The translations under genes were made by a program, and so were the position numbers. Below are positions 7,575-13,394 of a stretch of 22,298 nucleotides of DNA, piece after piece. The notes beneath the pieces are model-generated. The model was not told the DNA's origin and ran no database searches. It worked only from the letters and a program-made list of their open reading frames with translations. The stretch comes from an uncultured Akkermansia sp. (GTDB lineage: Bacteria; Verrucomicrobiota; Verrucomicrobiia; Verrucomicrobiales; Akkermansiaceae): contig CAJGCV010000027.1 in the NCBI GenBank assembly GCA_904501915.1, positions 1 through 22,298 of the forward strand, written 5' to 3'. The stretch's first letter is position 1. Each line of letters starts with the position of its first letter.

Positions 7575-7603
7575 CTTATACACCCAATCGGGCGGATTTT
7601 CAA
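7575..7603 (-). promoter_or_regulatory. promoter of gltX-queA-DUF805 (leaderless type)
   Basis: Read on the minus strand, -35 TTGAAA (7603-7598), a 17-base spacer and -10 TATAAG (7580-7575). Exactly six bases separate the -10 from the ATG at 7568, so the start site should fall on the A of the start codon. There is no room for a ribosome binding site. Confidence 0.7.
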
Positions 7604-7645
7604 GTCTAAACCGACCCCGCAGGGTGTCAGCCGGTCAAAAAAGCT

Positions 7646-8143
7646 TTACTTCTTGTGTGCTGTGTAGCTTATCATATAGCGCAGCACGAATACCAGCACC
7701 CCCAGAAGGGCGATGGCGGGTTCTGCGAGCCCCATGAACAGGCAGATGAATCCGACGCTGTTGATAGTACCGGAAACAAGGCTGCTGAGACGGTGGGAGA
7801 GCAGGTGCTTATGTTGATTGCGCTGCCGCGCGCGGCGGGTGTGAATGTGCACCCAGGCGCACAGAATCGTGGAGCAGCCGGAGGTGAATGCGTGGTAGTA
7901 GTAATAGCTGTCATCTGCATGTGCTGCACAGCCATAGAGAAGAGTGGCTGTGTTGTATGCGAAGTACAGAAGCAGTATAACCGAGATGATGCCGGCTAAC
8001 TGGTAGAGTACCATACGGTTTCTTGTAGGTACGCCGTCTTCTGCGGCAATCAGGGATTCGCGAATTCCCTTGCGCCCGAAGATATAAGCGGGTATGGAGC
8101 AGAGGAATACAATGCTGAGGAGTAATGTGGAGAGAGAGTACAT
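7646..8143 (-). CDS. unknown multi-pass membrane protein
   Basis: A 165-residue protein with hydrophobic segments at about 5-23, 46-66, 84-101, 119-140 and 143-160. A basic, His-rich loop (HTRRARQRNQHKHLLSHR, 101-118) and a Tyr run (80-83) lie between them. It ends in TAHKK. I recognise no family or catalytic motif. The ATG at 8143 has no ribosome binding site; a run of seven C residues lies just upstream. It follows the Rrf2 regulator on the same strand, with a hairpin in the 101-base gap, so it may be read partly by read-through or from a promoter I cannot define. Reality as a gene is supported by its consistent membrane pattern. Confidence 0.6.
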   Translation of the reverse strand: MYSLSTLLLSIVFLCSIPAYIFGRKGIRESLIAAEDGVPTRNRMVLYQLAGIISVILLLYFAYNTATLLYGCAAHADDSYYYYHAFTSGCSTILCAWVHIHTRRARQRNQHKHLLSHRLSSLVSGTINSVGFICLFMGLAEPAIALLGVLVFVLRYMISYTAHKK

Positions 8144-8187
8144 ATTGGGGGGGATTTACATCCGGGTGTGTGAAGTTGAAACGGAAG

Positions 8188-8217
8188 CTGCCGCTGTGGT
8201 TGTAACCAGAGCGGCAG
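8188..8217 (-). terminator. hairpin after the Rrf2 regulator gene
   Basis: Outer arms CTGCCGCT and AGCGGCAG pair over 8 bp, one G-G (or C-C) mismatch follows, then TGGTT pairs with AACCA around a two-base centre. It lies 27 bases beyond the Rrf2 stop. The minus-strand sequence after it (CTTCCGTTTC) is only weakly T-rich, so termination may be partial. Confidence 0.45.
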
Positions 8218-8244
8218 GAATAATCAGATTTAATTGCAGTATGT

Positions 8245-8667
8245 TTAGTTTTGACATATGTCCTTTTGCTCTTCCAGATTCTGCAGGGTAATGCCGGTGA
8301 GGTATTCCTTGATGACCGAGTGCAGACCTTCCCATACCGGCATGGTCAGGCAGCTCTTCTTTATCGGGCATTCGTTTTCTTCCAAGGCAAGGCAATGAAC
8401 AGGTGCCAGGCCCCCTTCTGCACAGGTCAGTATTTCATACAGAGTATACTGTGAGCTTTCGCGCGTGAGACGGTAGCCACCGGCTTTGCCGCGCAGACTT
8501 TGTACCAGATTGTCGTGCAACAGAAGAGCCATGATACTCTCCATATACTTGGGCGTGATGTTCTGGCGCTCGGAAATTTCGCGCAGAGCAACAGGTCCTT
8601 GCTCGGCGTGTTGTGCCAGATCCAGCATGATTCGCAGGGCGTAGCGCCCCTTTGTAGAGATTCTCAT
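8245..8667 (-). CDS. Rrf2-family transcriptional regulator, likely Fe-S binding
   Basis: A 140-residue DNA-binding protein. Residues 1-65 are the Rrf2 winged helix-turn-helix, with the typical start MRISTKGRYALRIMLDLA, then PVALREISERQNIT and the wing with KAGGYRLTR. Cysteines at 92, 100 and 106 (VHCLALEENECPIKKSC) give the spacing C-X7-C-X5-C. This is the cluster-ligand arrangement seen in [Fe-S] members such as IscR (C-X5-C-X5-C) and, with the same X7/X5 spacing, Bacillus NsrR. It could therefore sense iron-sulfur status, nitric oxide or redox state; which one is not decided by the sequence. ATG codons occur at 8670 and 8667, and I chose the second because family members begin MR(I/L)S. A strong promoter and a palindrome lie just upstream, suggesting autoregulation. 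Confidence 0.9.
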   Translation of the reverse strand: MRISTKGRYALRIMLDLAQHAEQGPVALREISERQNITPKYMESIMALLLHDNLVQSLRGKAGGYRLTRESSQYTLYEILTCAEGGLAPVHCLALEENECPIKKSCLTMPVWEGLHSVIKEYLTGITLQNLEEQKDICQN

Positions 8668-8682
8668 CATAGGCGTGCGTGT

Positions 8683-8712
8683 ATTATATGTTATATATAT
8701 AAGAAGTGTCAA
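8683..8712 (-). promoter_or_regulatory. promoter of the Rrf2 regulator
   Basis: On the minus strand: -35 TTGACA (8712-8707), 18-base spacer, -10 TATAAT (8688-8683). Both hexamers are perfect. The start site would be near 8676, leaving a leader of only about 6-9 bases without a ribosome binding site. The surrounding DNA is strongly AT-rich. Confidence 0.8.
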
Positions 8713-8721
8713 GTATTAATA

Positions 8722-8743
8722 TACTTTTTCTATAGGAAAAGTA
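8722..8743. promoter_or_regulatory. 22-bp palindrome, candidate Rrf2 operator
   Basis: Arms TACTTTT (8722-8728) and AAAAGTA (8737-8743) flank an 8-base centre TCTATAGG; ten of the eleven base pairs across the axis are complementary. It begins 10 bases upstream of the -35 of the Rrf2 gene. A second, overlapping inverted repeat, AAGTAT and ATACTT (8711-8726), touches the -35. The size suits a dimeric winged-helix regulator. Confidence 0.5.
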
Positions 8744-8754
8744 AACAGTATGCG

Positions 8755-8790
8755 CAAAGAAAACGCTGCGGACATGTATGTGTCCGCAGC
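8755..8790 (-). terminator. intrinsic terminator of dnaA
   Basis: A perfect 10-bp stem (GCTGCGGACA with TGTCCGCAGC, 8765-8790) and six-base loop. On the minus strand it is followed by GTTTTCTTTG. It lies 26 bases after the dnaA stop; on the plus side there is no T-run, so it serves dnaA. Confidence 0.8.
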
Positions 8791-8816
8791 TCGTAAGGGG
8801 GGAATGGATTGAGGAA

Positions 8817-10229
8817 TCAGGCGAGGGCTTCTGCAACTCGGTTGATGGTATCACGCAGAGAGGAGTCGTAACGGAGTTTCTCCTCAATGGTGCGCATAGC
8901 GTGCAGTACGGTGCCGTGGTCGCGCCCACCGAATGCTGCGCCGATATCCTGCAACGAACAGGAGGTGTGCTGGCGGGCCAGGAACATGGCCACCTGGCGG
9001 GGGTGCGCAATGGCGGCAGTGCGGCGGCGTCCGTTGATGTCGTCCACACGCAGCCCGAATTCGCTGGCCACGCGCTGCTGGATGTCAGCGATGGAGATGC
9101 CGGAGCTCGCGCGGCGGGTCATGAGGTCTGCAAGATTCTCACGCAGGAACGCAATGCTGGGGCAGGTATTGTTGAAAGAGGCGAAGGTGCTGGTGCGTAC
9201 CAGAGCCCCCTCCAGGGCGCGTACGGATTGTGTAATGTTACGGGCCAGGAACTCCACGACTTCATCGCTGAGCAGATTCTGCTGCCATTTGAGCATTTTC
9301 TGGCGCAGGATTGCCATGCGCATCTCATAGCAAGGGGCGGTGAGCTCAACGGTCATGCCTTGCGAGAAGCGTGTCTTGAGGCGGTCGTCCATGTTGGTAA
9401 TCTGGCAGGCGGGGCAATCTGCCGAAAGCACAATCTGCTTGCCGGATTCAAAGAGCGCGTTGAAGGTGTGGAAGAATTCTTCCTGGGTCTTGTCGGCCCG
9501 TGCCATGAATTGGACATCATCGATGAGCAGCACATCCACCTTGCGGTATTTCTTCCGGAAGACTTCCAATGCGTCTCCGCGCTTGCGTATAGCTTCAATG
9601 TACGCATTGGTGAACTGCTCACTGGTAACGTAGAGCACCTGTACATTCTCGCGGCGGGTACGCAGCGCATTGCCTATGGCATGCAGCAGATGGGTCTTGC
9701 CCATGCCGGAGTTTCCGTAAATGAACAGAGGATTAAATACCCGCTCCTGCGAGTTGACCAGCGCCTGAGCTGCAGCATACGCAAAATGGTTGCTGGAACC
9801 CACCACGTAGTTCTCGAAGGTGTAATCCTCGTTCAGGTTGCTCTGGATTTTTGTTGTGGTACGTGTGGTTCTGGTTGCGCGACGCTGCGCACCTGCTTCC
9901 TTGCGGGCAGCAGGGGGGGGCGTAACCGGGGCAGGGGGTGTTTCCTGTTCGCCCGTCAGGGTCAGGGTGCCTGCTTCCACAAAATCCAGTTCGCGCGGAG
10001 ATTTCAGCACGTTTGCTGCCGCGTTTTCTATATATTCACTATAGTTGAGCTCCAGCCATGCCAGCATGAGCCCCTGGGGGTATTCGATAATAAGTCTCGT
10101 GCCGGTGTCTTCCACCAGGCGTAATCCGGAGATGAAATCGATGGCATACCCGTCCGCCTGCCCATGGGTGCGCAAATCCTGCATGATTTGCGCCCAGAGG
10201 GCTTCACTCGCCTGTTTTTCCTTTTCCAT
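8817..10229 (-). CDS. dnaA: chromosomal replication initiator protein DnaA
   Basis: A 470-residue AAA+ initiator that binds the origin and opens it. Domain I covers about 1-80; a Pro/Thr/Arg-rich linker (domain II) 85-130; the AAA+ domain starts at NLNEDYTFENYVVG. Walker A is GNSGMGKTH (172-180), Walker B LLIDDVQF (234-241) and the arginine-finger region DDRLKTRFSQG (281-291). Domain IV (about 370-470) has the DNA-binding signature GGRDHGTVLHA (434-444), His-Gly in place of the commoner His-Ser. Where most DnaA proteins have SDRPP after Walker B, this one has SADCPACQ, with a CxxC. No dnaN or recF follows. The upstream 380 bases hold a candidate origin. Confidence 0.97.
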   Translation of the reverse strand: MEKEKQASEALWAQIMQDLRTHGQADGYAIDFISGLRLVEDTGTRLIIEYPQGLMLAWLELNYSEYIENAAANVLKSPRELDFVEAGTLTLTGEQETPPAPVTPPPAARKEAGAQRRATRTTRTTTKIQSNLNEDYTFENYVVGSSNHFAYAAAQALVNSQERVFNPLFIYGNSGMGKTHLLHAIGNALRTRRENVQVLYVTSEQFTNAYIEAIRKRGDALEVFRKKYRKVDVLLIDDVQFMARADKTQEEFFHTFNALFESGKQIVLSADCPACQITNMDDRLKTRFSQGMTVELTAPCYEMRMAILRQKMLKWQQNLLSDEVVEFLARNITQSVRALEGALVRTSTFASFNNTCPSIAFLRENLADLMTRRASSGISIADIQQRVASEFGLRVDDINGRRRTAAIAHPRQVAMFLARQHTSCSLQDIGAAFGGRDHGTVLHAMRTIEEKLRYDSSLRDTINRVAEALA

Positions 10230-10611
10230 CGTTTTCCGTTCCGTCTTGTTTCGTAGGTTTCGTAAAGTTGTGCTTTTTGCTGCCGTTTGCGGCGTGCGGG
10301 GTGCAATATGCCACGACTACCCCATTTGCAAAAGTTTTTTTTCCGCATGCGGTGGCGCGTTCCACCCTGAAAGCGGTGTTCCATAAGCGTTCCACAGTAA
10401 AAAAAATTTTTTATTAAGGTGCTTTTGGATAGTTAACTTTTCTTGATATTTTCTGTATGCTTCCTGACGGGGCGGTTCAGGCTTGTAGAACGCGGGTGAC
10501 TAAAAGTGGCAACTTATTAAAACTCAATATACAGAAGTAATTATAATGCTTTTTGAAATAAATAAAAAAAGGCCTGGTGAGGGTAGATTTACCAGTTAGA
10601 AACAGAGTGTT
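10230..10611. other. gene-free region upstream of dnaA, candidate oriC
   Basis: No credible gene lies in these 382 bases. Contents: tandem 9-mers GTTTCGTAG/GTTTCGTAA (10248-10265); three direct copies of a GYGTTCCAYM motif at 10357-10366 (GCGTTCCACC), 10377-10386 (GTGTTCCATA) and 10388-10397 (GCGTTCCACA); one inverted copy at 10484-10493 (GCGTTCTACA on the minus strand); a 19-base pure A/T tract at 10398-10416; and a second AT-rich block at about 10510-10570. TTCCACA shares its end with the DnaA box TTATCCACA, but no exact box is present. A looser site, CTATCCAAA on the minus strand at 10432-10424, has two mismatches. The dnaA promoter must lie here, but I could not fix it. Confidence 0.5.
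10564..10595 (-). terminator. terminator after thiL, end of the seven-gene unit
   Basis: On the minus strand CTGGT (10595-10591) pairs with ACCAG (10578-10574), with an inner GGTA/TACC alternative, followed by GGCC and a run of seven T. The stem is short but the T-run is good, and it lies 17 bases after the thiL stop. Confidence 0.55.
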
Positions 10612-11496
10612 TTAAGCGGAAAAATGCTGCCAGCCGGAGGCTATTTTCCGGGCAGAACCAGAGGTGAGTCTGCCAATGTAGTGGAGCGTGGATGCAAACG
10701 CTGAATCTGCAACTTTTTCGGCAATATCCGGAGGGAGTGCGAGGAGCAGTTCGTAATCCTCGCCGTGTGAAACAGCATCCTGAATCGAGAAACCCGGTCG
10801 GCATGGGAGTGCTGTTTCATCTATTTCAAACCCACACCCGCTGGCTGCCGCCAGACGCGGTAAATCTGTGCCCAGACCATCGGAAAGGTCCATCATGGCG
10901 GAGGGCCTGAAATTGGCCTTCAGAAGCGCTCTGGCGAGCTTGACGCGAGGTTCGAAGTCAAGATGCCATTCTGTGGGGAAAGAGCCGCCCAGGAGGCCTG
11001 AAACGAATAATACATCACCAGGGGAACCACCGGAGCGCAAAACTGCCTGCCCATGCTCTACCCTGCCGGTGAGTGCCACATTGATGACCAGACCATCGTA
11101 TGGAAGGCCAGAGGTTTCTCCACCGGCAATGGAGATGCCGAATTGCAGTGCCAGCTCACGTATACCGCGGTAAATGCCTTCCAGGAGCTCCACAGGACGG
11201 GATGGATGGCAAAGCAGCGTAATGAGAGCATGCTCGGGAATGCCGCCCATGGCGGCGATATCAGACACGGCGCGGGCAAGTGCCTTGCGGCCTATTCGTT
11301 CCGGGGCTGTGTTGCGGGTGAAATGTAAGTCTTCGACGACCACATCTGTTTTCAGCAGGGTATCCCATTCATCATCCCTGGAAACGACGGCACAATCATC
11401 CCCAGGCCCGGTAACGAGAGATTCATTGACCGGCAGAAGAGGAAGGATTCTGCCAAGAATGGCATTTTCGCCGAGCTGTGAAAGCGGGGTTGTCAT
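10612..11496 (-). CDS. thiL: thiamine-monophosphate kinase
   Basis: A 294-residue cytoplasmic enzyme that phosphorylates thiamine monophosphate to thiamine diphosphate, the active cofactor. Motifs: GPGDDCAVV (30-38), KTDVVVEDLHF (49-59), RKALARAVSDIAAMGG (70-85), a GGETSG loop near 130, MMDLSDGLGTDL near 200 and HGEDYELLLALP near 245. All match the PurM-like ATP-binding fold of ThiL. It is somewhat shorter than the usual 320-330 at the C-terminus. Its ATG overlaps the stop of the CPBP protease gene as ATGA, so translation is coupled. It is the last of seven minus-strand genes and is followed by a terminator. Confidence 0.93.
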   Translation of the reverse strand: MTTPLSQLGENAILGRILPLLPVNESLVTGPGDDCAVVSRDDEWDTLLKTDVVVEDLHFTRNTAPERIGRKALARAVSDIAAMGGIPEHALITLLCHPSRPVELLEGIYRGIRELALQFGISIAGGETSGLPYDGLVINVALTGRVEHGQAVLRSGGSPGDVLFVSGLLGGSFPTEWHLDFEPRVKLARALLKANFRPSAMMDLSDGLGTDLPRLAAASGCGFEIDETALPCRPGFSIQDAVSHGEDYELLLALPPDIAEKVADSAFASTLHYIGRLTSGSARKIASGWQHFSA

Positions 11497-12311
11497 GAAG
11501 GAATCAGATGCGGAGCCAGAAGAATGAAAAGAGAAGAGCAGGCGTTAAAGAGCGTGTGAATCACAATAGGCAGCCAGAGGGAACGGGCTTTTTCGTAGGC
11601 AATGCATTGAATAATGCCGAAAATCGTGAGGGGGAGAAGCTGCATCAGGGATCCGTGAACAGCCGCAAAGAGGAAAGCGGAAGCCAGGGTAGCCACCCAG
11701 CGAGCGTTCCAGCGTTTCAGTATATTGTAGATGAAGCCGCGGAAACAACATTCCTCAGTAACAGGCGCTACTCCTACAGCCATGAACACCATGAGTCCCT
11801 TTTCAAAATTGCTGCCGTTCAGCATGCGTTCGACTACATCTTGCACCAGCGGGCAGTTAGTGCTTTCTGCCAACCATTTGTTGAATTGCGATATCTCCAG
11901 AATGATGGGTGAGAACCAGAGGATGAAAAGGGCAGCACACACCCAGCCTGCTTTTGCCAGCAGGTGTGTGGCCGGTACATCCCGCCTGGGCAAAGTAAAG
12001 TACACCCAGAGGAATGGTACGTAGAGCGCAATCTGGAAGAGTGCGGAAACAATCATTTCTTCCGGCTCCGGGCGCGTGAGCGGCATGCGAATCTGCATTA
12101 TGGAAGACAGACTGAATGTCAGCACAAAGAATGCCGTATAGAAATAGGCAAAAGTGTGCGGGAAGTTGCTCCCCGGGAACTGCGGTACTGGCGGTATATC
12201 GCCTGTTAATTTTTGCCTGAGCACACCGAAAGGTACAAGCAGCAGGCAGAGGGAGGTGCTGGCAATAATGGCCCAGGTGGCAAGTTTTGCATAGAGGGGG
12301 AGCTCAGTCAT
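11493..12311 (-). CDS. CPBP family intramembrane metalloprotease
   Basis: A 272-residue multi-pass membrane protein with hydrophobic segments at about 10-30, 55-75, 88-107, 119-138, 172-185, 204-220 and 225-268. The CPBP (CAAX protease/bacteriocin-processing) signature is present: Glu186-Glu187 with Arg191 (VTEECCFRGFIYN), His219 (FAAVHGSL), and His252 with Asn256 (IHTLFNACS). These are the proposed metal and catalytic residues, so the protein is likely active. The substrate is unknown; family roles include prenyl-protein processing, bacteriocin immunity and stress signalling. I start at ATG 12311, which overlaps the stop of the phosphopantetheinyl transferase as ATGA; a longer open frame upstream is only that gene in another frame. 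Confidence 0.85.
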   Translation of the reverse strand: MTELPLYAKLATWAIIASTSLCLLLVPFGVLRQKLTGDIPPVPQFPGSNFPHTFAYFYTAFFVLTFSLSSIMQIRMPLTRPEPEEMIVSALFQIALYVPFLWVYFTLPRRDVPATHLLAKAGWVCAALFILWFSPIILEISQFNKWLAESTNCPLVQDVVERMLNGSNFEKGLMVFMAVGVAPVTEECCFRGFIYNILKRWNARWVATLASAFLFAAVHGSLMQLLPLTIFGIIQCIAYEKARSLWLPIVIHTLFNACSSLFILLAPHLIPS

Positions 12312-12892
12312 GGTATGGCAGGGGTATAAGCAATGGCCCCCTGGTAGCCGGGGGATGGGGTGAATAGTTCGATGTGCGGAGCATCGGCAAACAGGCATTG
12401 AATGCGCCCATGTTGATAGATGAAGGGATATGCGCGGGCATTCCACATGGTGTCTCCTGCGTGTTTGACGAGGGCTTCCGCAGCGCACCAGCAGGCGAAG
12501 AATTCTTCCTGCGGGCATCCTCTGCTGCGAAAAGCCTGCAGCTGCTGGTCGCACATGAAACGCGAGGCAAGAGAGTCATACTTCCTGGGTCTGATGTATT
12601 CTACATCCACCCCTGTGCTCTGGTGGTGAAAGGCGATACAGAGACAATCTCCGGAGTGGCTCAGGTTGAATGGTTGTCTGTCGCAATGCGGTTTCCCGTG
12701 TTCTCCATAGCAAAAGGTGATATCACGAGCATCACAACCGCACCTTCGAGCAAGCTCGTGTTTCAGCACACTTCGTATCATGGCATAATCAGCACCTCGC
12801 TTTTGAGCTGTTGCGAGTTCTTCTGCAGAGAGCACGGCTGTATCAACCTCAGCGGCTCGTAATTCTGCAAGGCTATATATAAGATAGTCCAT
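12308..12892 (-). CDS. 4'-phosphopantetheinyl transferase superfamily protein
   Basis: A 194-residue protein of the Sfp/AcpT type, which moves phosphopantetheine from CoA to a serine of a carrier protein. Seen: GKPHCDRQPFNLSHSGD (66-82), with the family's 'P.FN.SHS' motif; GVDVEYIRPR (94-103), where Asp96 and Glu98 should bind Mg2+; and CWCAAEALVKHAG (134-146). In the last motif the usual W-x-x-K-E-A is W-C-A-A-E-A: the metal-binding Glu139 and the later Lys143 are kept, but the first Lys is Ala. It may serve the fatty-acid carrier protein, as no AcpS, polyketide or peptide synthetase is in view. It starts two bases after the phosphoesterase stop. Confidence 0.82.
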   Translation of the reverse strand: MDYLIYSLAELRAAEVDTAVLSAEELATAQKRGADYAMIRSVLKHELARRCGCDARDITFCYGEHGKPHCDRQPFNLSHSGDCLCIAFHHQSTGVDVEYIRPRKYDSLASRFMCDQQLQAFRSRGCPQEEFFACWCAAEALVKHAGDTMWNARAYPFIYQHGRIQCLFADAPHIELFTPSPGYQGAIAYTPAIP

Positions 12893-12894
12893 GT

Positions 12895-13386
12895 TCAGAT
12901 GCGGATGATACTTGCCGAGTTCGTGAGGGTGTCGTAGATGCCGATGCTGGGCACGCCGTTGCGGCCGTATATTTCCCCAGGGTTGACGACCAGGGTGGAA
13001 CCGATAGTCCTGATTTCCTGCGTATGGGTGTGACCGTAGAAAACGGCATCATGATTTCCTGCTTCAGCCGTTTTGTACGCATCCCTGGGCAGATGCGTGA
13101 AGAAAAGTCTGCGTTTATCCAGCTCTATATTTGCAGCCGTGCCGTGAAGTCTGGTGTTGGCTGATGCTTCTGCAATGCGCGAGAACGCATTCAGTTCATA
13201 TTCATTGTTGCCAAAAACCAGGTCGATGGGGTGCGGCCATTCTTCTCGCAGCGTCCGGAATGTGGAGGCTGCAGTCATGTCTCCCATGAAGAGCAGGTGC
13301 GTGCAGCCATGCTGCTCTGCAGTGTGCAGAGCAAGGAGCAGATGGGTGATGTTATCATGTATATCTGATAGCAACGCAACACGCAT
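12895..13386 (-). CDS. YfcE/MJ0936-type metallophosphoesterase
   Basis: A 163-residue calcineurin-like phosphoesterase. The metal-binding motifs are Asp8-Ile-His10 (LLSDIHDN), Gly-Asp36 (FMGDM), Gly59-Asn-Asn61-Glu (FGNNEYE, where relatives often have GNCD or GNHD), THLP (97-100) and GHTH (118-121), followed by VVNPGEIYGRNG, typical of the YfcE group. Members hydrolyse phosphodiesters in vitro with two bound metal ions; the natural substrate is unknown. The start at 13386 gives the standard MRVALLSDIH N-terminus; the open frame further upstream overlaps the preceding gene. It lies eight bases after that gene's stop and two before the transferase gene, so it is inside the long operon. Confidence 0.88.
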   Translation of the reverse strand: MRVALLSDIHDNITHLLLALHTAEQHGCTHLLFMGDMTAASTFRTLREEWPHPIDLVFGNNEYELNAFSRIAEASANTRLHGTAANIELDKRRLFFTHLPRDAYKTAEAGNHDAVFYGHTHTQEIRTIGSTLVVNPGEIYGRNGVPSIGIYDTLTNSASIIRI

Positions 13387-13394
13387 GATTAGTT

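Noticed and set aside
7604..7645. Possible terminator of the membrane protein gene before gltX
   Set aside because: The best stem is ACCC/GGGT with a large bulge below it and only three T after it, too weak to call.
8778..10124. Plus-strand open frame of 448 codons opposite dnaA
   Set aside because: It mirrors dnaA almost end to end and has no recognisable motif.
10257..10345. dnaA promoter (TTTGCA ... CATATT on the minus strand)
   Set aside because: The hexamers are weak and the spacing is 16; other equally poor pairs exist in the same region, so none was listed.
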